Source: JAPLKX01 sp035530195
Lineage (GTDB): Bacteria > Hydrogenedentota > Hydrogenedentia > Hydrogenedentales > SLHB01
Direction: 5' to 3'
Assembly: GCA_035530195.1 (NCBI GenBank)
Contig: DATKVG010000055.1
Coordinates: 1-59,799 of the forward strand
DNA length: 59,799 nucleotides
The position numbers and the translations under genes are program-made. The notes beneath the pieces were generated by a model. It was not told the origin of the DNA. It saw nothing but the letters and a program-made list of their open reading frames with translations, and ran no database searches. Below, piece after piece: positions 34,011 to 43,541 of the stretch (position 1 is the first letter of the stretch; every line of letters starts with the position of its first letter).

Positions 34011-35150
34011 CTATTCCAACTTCCGCATTCCGTCGATGATGCTCATGTTGGCGGCCTGCATCGCGGGGAAAAACCCCGAGACCAAACCGATGGCGATGCC
34101 GACGGACAGCATCATTGCATACATTTGCAGGCCCGGCGAGAACTTCTCAACAAAACCCTGGGTGAGGGTGAAGATATCGACCCGGGTGAGCGCAAGAGTG
34201 AGAACGAGGGCAAAACAAAACCCCAGGCATGAGATGAATACCGCCTCTCCGATGATGAGCCACAAGACCATGCGGCGCGGGAAACCGATGGTCTTGAGGA
34301 TGGCAACTTCACGGAGGCGTTCCCGAACAGTCATGGCCATCGTGCTGACGGCGACGAGCAACATGGTGAACAGGACGACGAGCGAGATCGAACCGATGAT
34401 CAATTGGACGTTTCCCAACATCGAGACGAATCCCAGCACAAAGGCCTTCTCGGTTTCGGTCTTGGTTTCGGACGGTGAATTGCGGAACATGGTATCGATG
34501 GCGTCAATGACGCCGGGGACGGTGTCGGGGCTGGTCGCTTTGATGGTGAATGCGCCCACCAGGTTCATGTTGCCCATGGCCTCGTTCAGGTAGTCGTAGC
34601 GGAAGTAAAAAATACTTTGGCCGCTCGTGGCCGTGTAGACACCGACGATCTTGAACTCCAGGTCAACCGGGAAGATGGTGCCTAGCAACGTGACCGTGTC
34701 GCCTACCTCCCATCCAAAGCGTCTTATGAGATCCTCGCCGACGACCGCGCCGGTGCGTTCGCCGATGAATGCCGCGCGGGTTTCAGGAGTGACCTTCTGC
34801 TCGGTGTAGATGTCCCAGATGGTGTCTGGGTCGGTGGCGAAGTTGGCAAAGAAGTTCTTGGGTTCTTTGTAGATGCCGTTCGCCCACTGCAACGGGGCGA
34901 CGAACTCGACATTCGGGACGCCTTTGATTTTGTCAAGATAGGAGATCGGCATCATCTGGATGAGCGAGGATGAGCCTCGAACGATGAGTCGCAAGGCGGT
35001 TTCATCGTTGGGGACGGGATTGAGCAGGATACCCAGAAAGGTAAATAGGGTGATGAGAAGGAAAAGCGAGAAACCAATGCTCAACACAGTCAACAGTGTG
35101 CGGCGCTTGTTGCGAAAAGCGTTTCTCAGGATGAACCAGCTCAAGCTCAT
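34011..35150 (-). CDS. ABC exporter permease, FtsX/MacB type (2)
   Basis: 379 residues with the same topology as its neighbour: LTVLSIGFSLFLLITLFTFL near the N-terminus, a periplasmic core, and three C-terminal helices with RLREVAILKTIGFPRRMVLW and LVSGFFPAMQAANMSIIDGM. Two separate permeases without fused ATPase suggest a heterodimer, unlike MacB proper. It is the first gene of the operon, and its start is three bases beyond... the neighbour begins three bases after its stop. Confidence 0.92.
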   Translation of the reverse strand: MSLSWFILRNAFRNKRRTLLTVLSIGFSLFLLITLFTFLGILLNPVPNDETALRLIVRGSSSLIQMMPISYLDKIKGVPNVEFVAPLQWANGIYKEPKNFFANFATDPDTIWDIYTEQKVTPETRAAFIGERTGAVVGEDLIRRFGWEVGDTVTLLGTIFPVDLEFKIVGVYTATSGQSIFYFRYDYLNEAMGNMNLVGAFTIKATSPDTVPGVIDAIDTMFRNSPSETKTETEKAFVLGFVSMLGNVQLIIGSISLVVLFTMLLVAVSTMAMTVRERLREVAILKTIGFPRRMVLWLIIGEAVFISCLGFCFALVLTLALTRVDIFTLTQGFVEKFSPGLQMYAMMLSVGIAIGLVSGFFPAMQAANMSIIDGMRKLE

Positions 35151-35687
35151 GCCCAGTCTTCCATTACTACGCGCGTGACTACGCCATGCGGGTTAAGGAC
35201 CGGCGTTGCGGATGCATGATTGGAAGCATAGCATGAGCGTGTGGTTCGCCAAAACTCCTTCTCTTGAGTGGGGCTCACCAATAGGCTGGACAGAACCTAT
35301 CCCCGCTCAAAGCGTGTACTTATTGGAGCGTAAGGCTTGTGAAGGCTATTGCTGTCCGAGTAGTTTGCTGGGATGTGCACAAAGGGCGTTTGTGTCGAAG
35401 GCGTTGAGTTGGCAAATCGGTCTCTGCCACGTTTGCGGTTGGATCAGGTGCATGATATTAGCCACGCCGCGACCAACTAGCGCTCCGTAGAAGAAATCCC
35501 GCTATCTCTTGCGGAGTTGGTACAATGCGACCGACGTCAATGCGCAAACGCGGGGTATCAAGACCGCCAGTATTTGCGCACCCCAGAGATTTCGTATTGT
35601 TGTCAAGCTCGCGCTTGGACTGCTCGGAGGCGCCCAACGTGAGACATGGAGGTATAAACTCGCCGTGACGGCCCCAGGGAGAATGTG
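35151..35687. other. 537-base non-coding region between divergent genes
   Basis: It separates the leftward exporter operon from the rightward isochorismatase-like gene and should hold both promoters. I see no tRNA, no strong hairpin and no credible ORF. Confidence 0.5.
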
Positions 35688-36494
35688 ATGCGTGTTCGTG
35701 CTTCCTACTACCAGCAGTTCGATGCCGACTATGCGCTCGAGGTGCCGGGCGAGGGCTACGGCGGGTGGCGGCAGTCGGAGATTGAAATCGCCCCCGAACG
35801 CACGGCGCTGGTAGTCATGCACGCGTGGGACTGCGGGACGCGCGAACAGTTTCCCGGCTGGTACCGCTGCGTCGAGTACATCCAGCGTTCTCAACGAATC
35901 TGTGAAACCGTTTTTCCGTCGCTGCTCTCTTCCGTGAGGGCCAAGAATTTCAACCTAATCCACGTGGCGGGCGGCGGCGACTACTACAAAAAACATCCGG
36001 GCTATCAACGGGCGGCCTGTCTTGCGCCCGAAACCGCCAGCCCCGAACGCATTCCCCCCGACCCGGCCCATGATCGGCTGGTCCAGTTTCGCGCGGAACA
36101 CGTTTTCGTCGGCCGGCATAATGAGGAGGACGTGCGGCGCGGCTTTGCCGTTCTTGACTTCCCCGCCGAAGCGCGTCCGCTTGATACCGAACCCGTGGTC
36201 GCAACTTCGGATCAATTGTTCGCCATCTGCAGGCACCTGGGCGTGAACCATCTGGTGTATGCGGGATTCGCCATCAACGGCTGCCTGCTGACCTCGCCGG
36301 GCGGCATGTTCGATATGAGCCGCCGCGGTATCCTGTGCTCGACCATCCGTCAGGCCGTGACGGCCATCGAAAACAAGGAAACGGCCCGCAACGAACTGGC
36401 CAAAGAACTGGCCTTGTGGTACGTTGGCCTCCTGTATGGGTTTGTCTTTGATGTGGGCGACTTCTTGAAGGCGCTGGAAACTTGGAAACCATGA
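35688..36494 (+). CDS. Isochorismatase-like cysteine hydrolase
   Basis: 268 residues from the ATG at 35688, six bases after AGGGAG; a GTG one codon earlier is possible. The cysteine hydrolase triad is recognisable: Asp48 in ALVVMHAWDCGT, a mid-chain Lys/Arg region, and Cys199 in YAGFAINGCLLTSPGGMFDM, the equivalent of the G-x-x-T-x-x-C-V motif. It is longer than usual nicotinamidase/isochorismatase enzymes (about 180-210). Its stop overlaps the next start (ATGA), so it is co-translated with a secreted propeller protein. The substrate is unknown. Confidence 0.8.
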   Translation: MRVRASYYQQFDADYALEVPGEGYGGWRQSEIEIAPERTALVVMHAWDCGTREQFPGWYRCVEYIQRSQRICETVFPSLLSSVRAKNFNLIHVAGGGDYYKKHPGYQRAACLAPETASPERIPPDPAHDRLVQFRAEHVFVGRHNEEDVRRGFAVLDFPAEARPLDTEPVVATSDQLFAICRHLGVNHLVYAGFAINGCLLTSPGGMFDMSRRGILCSTIRQAVTAIENKETARNELAKELALWYVGLLYGFVFDVGDFLKALETWKP

Positions 36495-38206
36495 AGCTGC
36501 TTCTTGCCGTAACGATGATTTTGACTAACCTGGCCGCATGGGCGGCCTCGCTCGAGCCGGTGGGGCAGCCGTGCCGCGCAAAGAACGTGCTGGCCGGCTG
36601 TGTGGTAACGGACCGGGCGACGGGCCGCGAACAATTCGTGGTGAGCAACTCGAGCGAGGAAGCCGGGCTCGAGTTGATCTTCATCGATCCCGATGCGAAC
36701 ACCGGCCGCGTGTTTCGCGCGCCCGCCGGCCAAGGGTCTTGGTGCATTCGCGAAGTCCCCGGCGACCGGCTCGTCATCAGCACCTACTATGACGGCAAAT
36801 TCCTGGTGTTCGATCTCAACACCATGCAGTTCACGCAGGCACTCCAAGTTCCGGGGGAGTCTTACGTCTGGGATGTGGCCATCGGCAGCGACGGCCGCGT
36901 CTACGGCGGCACGTACCCGGGCGGCAAACTTGCTGCCATGGATTTGAACACGTACGCCGTCGAGGTCTGCGGCGCACCCGCTCCGCCCAACATGTATCTG
37001 AGAAACGTCTCCAGCACCAAAGACGGCAGGATCATCTGCAATTTTGGGATGGAGGCCCCAGTCACCCTCGTATATGATCCCGCCGCTAAAACCTTCTCTC
37101 CCGTCACTGACGCAGACAAAAAGGGCGATGAAGCCGTCACCGCGGTCGCCGAGGTGGACCTGCGCGGCGGACGTGTCCTCGCCGCCGACGGACAGGGCCG
37201 GCTGTTGGGGATACGTGGCCAGGATTACTTCGTGTTGAAATCCGGCGACAAAGACCTTGCGCTCCGCCCATTCCCTGTCGAGTCGGCCCCGCGGCCGCTG
37301 ATGTTTCTCAACTCGGACCCGCAGGGGCGCCTGTGGAGCGGCCCGCACTTTGGCCAGACGCTGTGCTGGCTCGATCCCGAAACCAAGGAGTTCGGCAACA
37401 CCGCCTGCGTGTGCGACAGCGGCGGCGAGATCTTCGACGTGGCGTTCGCTCAAGGTCTCCTGTTCACCGTTTCCTATGCCGGCGGTGACATCACCAAGTA
37501 CGACCCCAGCCAACCCTGGGACCAGTGGAACAACAAGAACCCGAAGGGGCTGGCGCACCTGGCAACTCGCGGCTTCATCCGACCCGTGGCCGGCATTCAT
37601 CTGGCCCCCGACGGCAAACTCTATTCCGGCTGGATGGGCAAATACGGCGCATACTCGGGGGCCATCGCGATCACCGACCCGGAAACCGGCGAGACCGATC
37701 TGATCGAGAACCCGCTCGGCGAGAAAACCATAAACGGCCTGTGCGTTGACGACACACGCATCTACGCCTCGACTTCTCTCGGAGCAAACGGGTTGCCGGC
37801 CAAGCCCAATGACACGCCATCGTTTGGCGTGTTTGACATCAAGACGCGCGAAAAGCTCCACGAACGCATCTTTCAAGGCGCACACGACGTGCGCATCTAC
37901 GGCAAGACCGGCAATCTGGTGGTCGTGGTGGCGGCTGGAAAGCTTCATTTCTTCGACGCCGCAAAAAGCGAATGGCTGGCGGGGTTGCCGGACAATCTGC
38001 CGCGACTCGCAAGCAACAGCGCCGTCCTGCAGGGACGCGTGTTGTGGTACGGCAGCGGCAAATCGCTGGTCCGTCTCGACCTGGACACCTGGAAGTTCGA
38101 ACCAGTCGCTGAAACGCCCGACAGCCTTCGCAACGTGGCCATAACGCCAAACGGCACCGTCTACGTGTCCAGTGGCTCGACGGTCTACAGGCTCAACCAG
38201 GGATAA
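36491..38206 (+). CDS. Secreted beta-propeller protein (SMP-30/NHL-like)
   Basis: 571 residues from the ATG at 36491, which overlaps the stop of the previous gene; a signal peptide follows (LLLAVTMILTNLAAWAAS). The chain shows repeated blade ends of the form D-G-R-V/L-Y-G-G-T-Y/L-P-G-G-K-L, for example GSDGRVYGGTYPGGKLAAMD, LSPDGKLYSGW-like and TPNGTVYVSSGSTVYRLNQG, as in SMP-30/lactonase-like or streptogramin-lyase-like propellers. The partner enzyme is cytoplasmic, so the coupling may reflect a shared regulator rather than a complex. Confidence 0.78.
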   Translation: MKLLLAVTMILTNLAAWAASLEPVGQPCRAKNVLAGCVVTDRATGREQFVVSNSSEEAGLELIFIDPDANTGRVFRAPAGQGSWCIREVPGDRLVISTYYDGKFLVFDLNTMQFTQALQVPGESYVWDVAIGSDGRVYGGTYPGGKLAAMDLNTYAVEVCGAPAPPNMYLRNVSSTKDGRIICNFGMEAPVTLVYDPAAKTFSPVTDADKKGDEAVTAVAEVDLRGGRVLAADGQGRLLGIRGQDYFVLKSGDKDLALRPFPVESAPRPLMFLNSDPQGRLWSGPHFGQTLCWLDPETKEFGNTACVCDSGGEIFDVAFAQGLLFTVSYAGGDITKYDPSQPWDQWNNKNPKGLAHLATRGFIRPVAGIHLAPDGKLYSGWMGKYGAYSGAIAITDPETGETDLIENPLGEKTINGLCVDDTRIYASTSLGANGLPAKPNDTPSFGVFDIKTREKLHERIFQGAHDVRIYGKTGNLVVVVAAGKLHFFDAAKSEWLAGLPDNLPRLASNSAVLQGRVLWYGSGKSLVRLDLDTWKFEPVAETPDSLRNVAITPNGTVYVSSGSTVYRLNQG

Positions 38207-38232
38207 AACGTCATGCCTCAAAACCAACCTGA

Positions 38233-38298
38233 GTGAAAAACGGGGACTGACACCTTTTTTCGGCAGTTTGAAAAAAGGTGTCTGTCCCCGCTTTTCGC
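38233..38298. repeat. GGGGAC palindrome (REP-like), loop CGGCAGTTTG
   Basis: Arms of ~28 bases begin GTGAAAAACGGGGACTGACA and close on the loop CGGCAGTTTG, the reverse complement of the loop at 12545-12612, so the two are the same element in opposite orientations. Inner arm sequences differ (ACACCTTTTTT here versus CACGCTTTCTT there). Confidence 0.85.
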
Positions 38299-38358
38299 GG
38301 CCTTTGGTGCAGCGTGTATGTTGCCGGTTTGAAAGCGCCGTGCGCAAGGAGCAATAGC

Positions 38359-40254
38359 ATGATTCGCGCATTGAACGTATTGATGCTGATGATAGCGTCC
38401 GGAATTGTTGTCGCGGAGGAACCGGCGCCGCTGCTGCTCGGTCAAGAGGCACAAGGCGCATGGTGGATGCAAGAGACCGTCCTGACGCCCACGGGCGGGC
38501 TGCGCATCGACACCAAGCCGTGGTGGGGCAAGGCCGTCGTGCTCGAAGTCGGGGCTTCCTTCCAGGTTGAAGGCGGCCGTTCTCTGGTACGCCGTGAAAC
38601 GTTCAAAGACCGGAGCGGACACCCGCAGGACGCGATCGTCTGGGTGATCGATGACGATGAAGACGGCAGCCTGGCAACCGGCGGCGACCGGGACTCGGAC
38701 TGTTACGTTGCCGATTACGGCCGCGACGGCACCGTGGACCGCATGGTCGACTACCTCGACGACGACGGCGACAACGACCCCGACGAGATGGATATCCGCT
38801 ACTTTGTCGATTCCGAATTGCGCTACTGCTGGTTTGGCATGGACCTTGACGATGACAGCCAGATGTGGAGTTTGACCGGGTACGAGTACGGCGGGCCCAG
38901 CTTTTTCGAGAGCGACCCGTACGGCGACAGCATGATCTACATGAACAAGCTCGACACCGTGTCGGGAGGCTGGTCGCCGATTTCCGAATGCCCCTTCGCA
39001 TTCTACGATACCGACGCCGACCGCCAAAGCGAGGTCGTGGTTCGGTGCAGCGCCGTCCCGCTCAGCTACGACGTCAATGCAGACCCCGATTATGCCAACG
39101 ATTACGCCCACTTCGCCGCGCCATGGAAACCGGCCCTCGCCCGGATGGGCATTGTGAACATCCGCTACAGCTTCGATATCGACGGCGGCAGCTCGGATGC
39201 TACGCCGCTCCACTACGATTTCGGGTTCAACCTTGTCGGGGCCGCTCCCTACGACTACGCCGGGATGAAACACTTCAATCCGAAGCGGCGTCCGCCCCAG
39301 GTCACCGTGGTGACGCCCTGGAAAGACCTTCGCCAGATTTGTGACAACTACCCCGCGCGCGAGACCGGGTTTAGCTGGCACGAACAAACCGACGACACCA
39401 TCGCCATTGGCTACGGCCCTCACGAAAAGGACGATCGCCGGTGGGAAGGCGTCTTCTGGACGTGGGATCGCGTGTTCATGGAAAACACCGGCGGGCCAAA
39501 CCAGAAATGGAACGTCCGCCGCGAATACAGCACGGTGCCCGCGGAGAAACGCGAGCTTTACTACAGTGGAATCGACCGCCGGATCCATCTCAAGCACGCC
39601 AGGGAAGGCTGGCTGCAAGTGGGCCATTTCGCAGGCCTCGGCGACATCGGCGAAATCCGCATGTTCGACACCGACGGCAACGGCTACTTCGACCGTTGGG
39701 AGTACGACCTGGTCGGCGACTTGGTCGGCGACTTGGTCGGCGACTTCGGTGAATGGCGCCGTGTGGCCACCGTGTCCGATGAGCGTGCAGAAGATCTCCT
39801 TTTCGATTTCGACGCGTTGAGCAAACGCTACACCGAAACCATCCTGCCCGCGGCCACCGCCGCCAACCAACATTTCATGGATGCCATGTCCGCGCGCCGG
39901 CCGTTCACGCCCGACCCCAAACTCGCCGGAGCTGTCGCCGCAACTCTGCCCAAGTTCCAGCGCTACGCCCAGGACGTGCTCCGCGAACTGCAATACGCCG
40001 ACTTCTACACCCACTGGTCCAACGTAGCCGCAACCGCCCTCAGCCGCCAACCCACCGACGACCTCCGCCGGCTCGACGCCAAAGCGCGCGCAACGCAGTG
40101 TACCTCGCAAACCGCCTGGGACCTCCGCCGCCTGCTGTCCCGCATCGATGACCTGTACGGCAAAGGCCAACTCGAGGAAGCGGCACAGCTCATTGAATCT
40201 TCCGAGCAGACCTTCCGCATCCCAGAGGCCGGAAATATGGGGACGCTGCACTAA
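38359..40254 (+). CDS. Exported Asp-rich protein of unknown function
   Basis: 631 residues from the ATG at 38359 (AAGGAG upstream), with a signal peptide (LNVLMLMIASGIVVAEE). No known family was recognised. Residues ~98-145 are rich in calcium-binding-like Asp loops (DDDEDGSLATGG, YGRDGTVDRM, LDDDGDNDPDEM), reminiscent of EF-hand or thrombospondin-3 repeats, and further such loops occur later (MFDTDGNGYFDRWEYD). The middle has NPKRRPPQVTVVTPWKDLRQ, the C-terminal third is helical. Its last codons (GNMGTLH) and stop are contributed by the left arm of the palindromic repeat at 40230, so the original C-terminus may have been different. Confidence 0.75.
   Translation: MIRALNVLMLMIASGIVVAEEPAPLLLGQEAQGAWWMQETVLTPTGGLRIDTKPWWGKAVVLEVGASFQVEGGRSLVRRETFKDRSGHPQDAIVWVIDDDEDGSLATGGDRDSDCYVADYGRDGTVDRMVDYLDDDGDNDPDEMDIRYFVDSELRYCWFGMDLDDDSQMWSLTGYEYGGPSFFESDPYGDSMIYMNKLDTVSGGWSPISECPFAFYDTDADRQSEVVVRCSAVPLSYDVNADPDYANDYAHFAAPWKPALARMGIVNIRYSFDIDGGSSDATPLHYDFGFNLVGAAPYDYAGMKHFNPKRRPPQVTVVTPWKDLRQICDNYPARETGFSWHEQTDDTIAIGYGPHEKDDRRWEGVFWTWDRVFMENTGGPNQKWNVRREYSTVPAEKRELYYSGIDRRIHLKHAREGWLQVGHFAGLGDIGEIRMFDTDGNGYFDRWEYDLVGDLVGDLVGDFGEWRRVATVSDERAEDLLFDFDALSKRYTETILPAATAANQHFMDAMSARRPFTPDPKLAGAVAATLPKFQRYAQDVLRELQYADFYTHWSNVAATALSRQPTDDLRRLDAKARATQCTSQTAWDLRRLLSRIDDLYGKGQLEEAAQLIESSEQTFRIPEAGNMGTLH
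39706..39741 (+). repeat. In-frame 12-base repeat, three units
   Basis: GACCTGGTCGGC, GACTTGGTCGGC, GACTTGGTCGGC, then GACTTC. It encodes DLVG three times directly after the Asp loop FDRWEY. Such a repeat can change length by slippage without breaking the frame. Confidence 0.8.
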
Positions 40255-40424
40255 TTTCCCCTGAGGCGCGTGCATAAATTAGGTGCTGCAAAAGGAAATT
40301 ACAGATGGCGGGATAAGTTTTGCAGAATGTTGGTGCGGAATCATTCCGCACCTACGCCGGCGATTGCAGGAACATGGGGCGAAAACTGAGTCGCTATGTA
40401 TAGTGCAGCGTCCCCATATTTCCG
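40230..40424. repeat. Large inverted repeat with nested hairpin (GGGGAC family, MITE-like)
   Basis: Perfect 24-base arms (40230-40253 and 40401-40424) containing GGGGACGCTGCAC, the same core as in the palindromes flanking the transposase at 44489. The 147-base interior includes a second perfect hairpin at 40332-40352 (GGTGCGGAA / TTCCGCACC). The left arm provides the stop codon of the upstream gene. Confidence 0.88.
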
Positions 40425-40541
40425 TGAAGTTCTTGCTGGAGGGGGCCGGGCGCTGTACAATCGCCTGTGCTGGATTGTGTAGACAGGGGAAACACAACGG
40501 TGAACGTGGCGCGTGTTTCAAGTTCACTAAGGAGACACATC

Positions 40542-42623
40542 ATGGGCGAGCCAGTGACCTATTCTCGGACCAACTCGGTCGGTTTCATCATCGTGGACAA
40601 CCCGCCGGTCAATGCGTTGAGCGCCGGTGTCCGGCGCGGGATCGTAGCGTGCCTCGAGAAGGGCATCAGCGATCCGGGGGCGAAGGCGCTGGTTCTGATG
40701 TGTGCGGGGCGAACCTTTATCGCGGGGGCGGACATCACGGAATTCGGGCGCCCGTTCGAGGCTCCTGATTTGAATGACGTGATTATGGCGCTCGAGGGCA
40801 GCACAAAACCCGTTATTGCGGCTATTCACGGCACCGCACTGGGCGGGGGCCTTGAGACGGCGTTGGGCTGTCACTTTCGGTGTGCCGCGGCATCTGCGCA
40901 GTTCGGATTTCCGGAGGTCAAGCTGGGCCTTGTGCCGGGCGCCGGCGGAACGCAGCGGTTGCCTCGAGTTGCGGGTGTGAAAGCGGCCCTGGAGATCATC
41001 TCGAGTGGCAATCCGATTCCTGCGTCCCGTGCGCTCGAGGCAGGCATCATCGATGAGATCATTGACGATAAGCTGGAAGGCGCGGCGGGATTCGCCGAGA
41101 AGGTAGTGAGCGAGAACCGGCCCTTGCGCAAGGTTCGCGACATCAGCACGGGGCCGCAGGATCCGGGCATCTTTGATGAATTCAGAAAGGGGCTGGCCAA
41201 ATCAAAGCGGGGCTTCGAAGCGCCTCAGCGGTGCGTCGATTGCGTGCAGGCTGCGGTCGAACTGCCATTTGAAAAAGGCCTGGCACGAGAACGCGAGATT
41301 TTTGCCGAATGCCTGGCGTCCGTTCAGAGCGTGGCGCAGCGCCACATCTTCTTTGCTGAGCGGGAAGTATGGAAAATCCCGGATGTGCCCAAGGACACGG
41401 CCGCCCGCCCCATAAACACCGCGGCTATTATCGGCGCGGGAACCATGGGCGGCGGCATTGCGATGAGCTTCGCGAATGCCGGCGTGCAGGTGTTGCTGAT
41501 GGACTCGTCTCAGGAATTGCTGGACAAGGGCCTTAGCACCATCCGAAAGAATTACCAGGCGACTGTGTCCAAAGGGCGTCTCTCGCAGGCGAAAATGGAC
41601 AAATGCATGGGGCTCATCCAACCCACGCTTTCGTATGATGCGCTCAAAGACGTGGACCTTGTAGTTGAGGCCGTCTTCGAAGAAATGGACCTCAAGAAGG
41701 TCGTTTTCGGCAAGCTGGACAAGGCATGCAAGCCTGACGCGGTGCTGGCGACAAACACCTCGACGCTGGACGTGAACGAAATCGCGGCCGCCACGGCGCG
41801 GCCGGAAAGCGTCATTGGCCTGCACTTTTTCAGTCCCGCACACATCATGAAGCTTCTCGAAATTGTGCGCGGCTCAAGAACCTCGAAGGAGACCATTGCC
41901 GCGGCGATTGCCTTTGCAAAAAGAATCAAGAAGGTCGGCGTGTTAGTTGGCGTATGCGATGGTTTCGTGGCCAACCGCATGCTGGCGGGATACATTCGCG
42001 AGGCGTCGTTCCTGCTTGAAGAAGGCGCCCTGCCCCAGCAGGTGGACAAGGCGATCTACGATTTCGGTTACCCGATGGGACCGTTCCAGATGAGCGATTT
42101 GGCGGGGCTCGACATCGGCTGGCGCATTCGGAAACGGCAGGCCGCCACGCGCCCCAAGGAGGAACGGTATTCGGCAATCGGCGACAAACTGTGCGAACAA
42201 GGCCGGTTGGGGCTGAAGACGGGTGCGGGGTTCTACAAGTACGAGCCGGGAAACCGCACTCCACAGCCAGACCCGGACGTCGAGGCGTTGATTGTCGCCG
42301 AATCGAAGGCGAAGGGAATTGCCCGGCGGGCGATCTCGGATCAGGAGATTCTCGAGCGGTGCATTTATCCGTTGATCAACGAAGGGGCGCGCATCCTCGA
42401 AGACGGCATTGCCCTCCGGTCCGGCGACATCGACGTGATATTCATTTACGGATTCGGTTTCCCCGTGTACCGCGGCGGCCCCATGTTCTATGCGGATAGC
42501 GTGGGCATTGACACCGTGTATAGCCGCATCCTCGAATTTCAGAAGCAGCACGGTAAGCTGTGGGCGCCTGCCCCGTTGCTCGAGCGTCTTGCGCGAGAAG
42601 GAAAAGCATTCAGCCAGGTCTGA
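40542..42623 (+). CDS. FadB-type trifunctional enzyme: enoyl-CoA hydratase / 3-hydroxyacyl-CoA dehydrogenase
   Basis: 693 residues from the ATG at 40542 (AAGGAG upstream). The N-terminal crotonase domain (about 1-190) has the CoA pocket AGRTFIAGADITEF and both catalytic Glu positions (GGGLETALG, FPEVKLGLVPGAGGTQRLPR). The dehydrogenase domain starts near 310 with the NAD motif IIGAGTMGGGIAMSFANAG, followed by GLHFFSPAHIMKLLEIVRGS with the catalytic His, and two C-terminal dehydrogenase repeats. It hydrates and oxidises acyl-CoA intermediates of beta-oxidation. The thiolase partner (FadA) is not adjacent; the gene is followed by amidohydrolases. Confidence 0.95.
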   Translation: MGEPVTYSRTNSVGFIIVDNPPVNALSAGVRRGIVACLEKGISDPGAKALVLMCAGRTFIAGADITEFGRPFEAPDLNDVIMALEGSTKPVIAAIHGTALGGGLETALGCHFRCAAASAQFGFPEVKLGLVPGAGGTQRLPRVAGVKAALEIISSGNPIPASRALEAGIIDEIIDDKLEGAAGFAEKVVSENRPLRKVRDISTGPQDPGIFDEFRKGLAKSKRGFEAPQRCVDCVQAAVELPFEKGLAREREIFAECLASVQSVAQRHIFFAEREVWKIPDVPKDTAARPINTAAIIGAGTMGGGIAMSFANAGVQVLLMDSSQELLDKGLSTIRKNYQATVSKGRLSQAKMDKCMGLIQPTLSYDALKDVDLVVEAVFEEMDLKKVVFGKLDKACKPDAVLATNTSTLDVNEIAAATARPESVIGLHFFSPAHIMKLLEIVRGSRTSKETIAAAIAFAKRIKKVGVLVGVCDGFVANRMLAGYIREASFLLEEGALPQQVDKAIYDFGYPMGPFQMSDLAGLDIGWRIRKRQAATRPKEERYSAIGDKLCEQGRLGLKTGAGFYKYEPGNRTPQPDPDVEALIVAESKAKGIARRAISDQEILERCIYPLINEGARILEDGIALRSGDIDVIFIYGFGFPVYRGGPMFYADSVGIDTVYSRILEFQKQHGKLWAPAPLLERLAREGKAFSQV

Positions 42624-42656
42624 GGCGCGCGCGCGCGAAATGGAGGTGTCAGGCTC

Positions 42657-43541
42657 TTGAGTTTGATGAACAGGCGGGACCTGCTGCGGTCGGCGTCGGG
42701 GCTGCTGGCGGCATCGGGCTTGAGTGGGCTGGCGGTCGCACCGGAGGAACGTCCCCGAGAAAAATCCCCACGCCCGCGCATCATCGATTGTCACGGGCAT
42801 TGTTCGGTGGACGGTTCCTATGAGTTGTCCGCCGACGAGACCGTCCAGAGCCTGGACTTGTACGGGATAGACCGGATCTGCTGCTCGGCGCCGATCATGC
42901 ATGGCCCGTCGCCGCCCGAGGCGGTGAGCGCGCGCAACGACCTGATCCTCGGCGCCATGCGCAAGTATCCGGACCGCATCCTGGGCCAGTGTTTCCTGGA
43001 TCCGGGCCACGCCCAACACGCCCAGGACGAGATCACGCGCTGTATCGTGGACAACGGCATGATCGGCGTGAAGCTGTACCACCAGCACCGGATCACCGAC
43101 CCGGTCCAATTTCCCGTGATCGAGCGGTGCATCGAACTCGGGGCGCCTATTCTGGTGCATGGGGGCTATCCGGCGGCGCCGGAGCTGGCCGAAAGCCAGC
43201 CCAACATCGCCACCGGCGAGCATTTCGCCGAGATCTCCAAACGGTATCCCGAAGCGGTGTTCATCTGCGCGCATATCGGCGGCGGCGGCGACTGGGAACG
43301 GCAGATCAAAGGGCTGCGCGAGGCGCCCACGGTGTATGTCGACACCGGCGGGTCGCTGGCCGATTCCGGCATGATCGAGCGGTGCGTGCGCGAGCTCGGC
43401 GTCGACCGCGTCCTGTTCGCCTGCGACGGCAGCATGGAACGCGGCCTGGGCAAGATGCTCGACGCCGACCTCACCGCCGATCAGCTTCGACTGATCTACA
43501 GCGAGAATTTCCTCAAGATGCTCACCCGGAGAAAGATATGA
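42657..43541 (+). CDS. Tat-exported amidohydrolase (amidohydrolase_2 family)
   Basis: 294 residues from the TTG at 42657, chosen because GGAGG lies ten bases upstream; an ATG three codons later is possible. A twin-arginine signal (NRRDLLRSASGLLAASGLSG) is followed by a TIM-barrel hydrolase with the metal ligands HGH in IIDCHGHCSVDG, LVHGGYPAAPE, FICAHIGGGGDWERQIKGL and CDGSMERGLGKML. It is intact at all expected ligand positions. It is coupled by a four-base overlap to the next gene, a related protein without a signal. Confidence 0.82.
   Translation: MSLMNRRDLLRSASGLLAASGLSGLAVAPEERPREKSPRPRIIDCHGHCSVDGSYELSADETVQSLDLYGIDRICCSAPIMHGPSPPEAVSARNDLILGAMRKYPDRILGQCFLDPGHAQHAQDEITRCIVDNGMIGVKLYHQHRITDPVQFPVIERCIELGAPILVHGGYPAAPELAESQPNIATGEHFAEISKRYPEAVFICAHIGGGGDWERQIKGLREAPTVYVDTGGSLADSGMIERCVRELGVDRVLFACDGSMERGLGKMLDADLTADQLRLIYSENFLKMLTRRKI

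Noticed and set aside
36350..40275. Very long minus-strand frames (703 and 685 codons) opposite the propeller and Asp-rich protein genes
   Set aside because: They are antisense frames of high-GC coding DNA; the plus-strand genes have signal peptides, ribosome binding sites and family-like repeats, the antisense ones have none.
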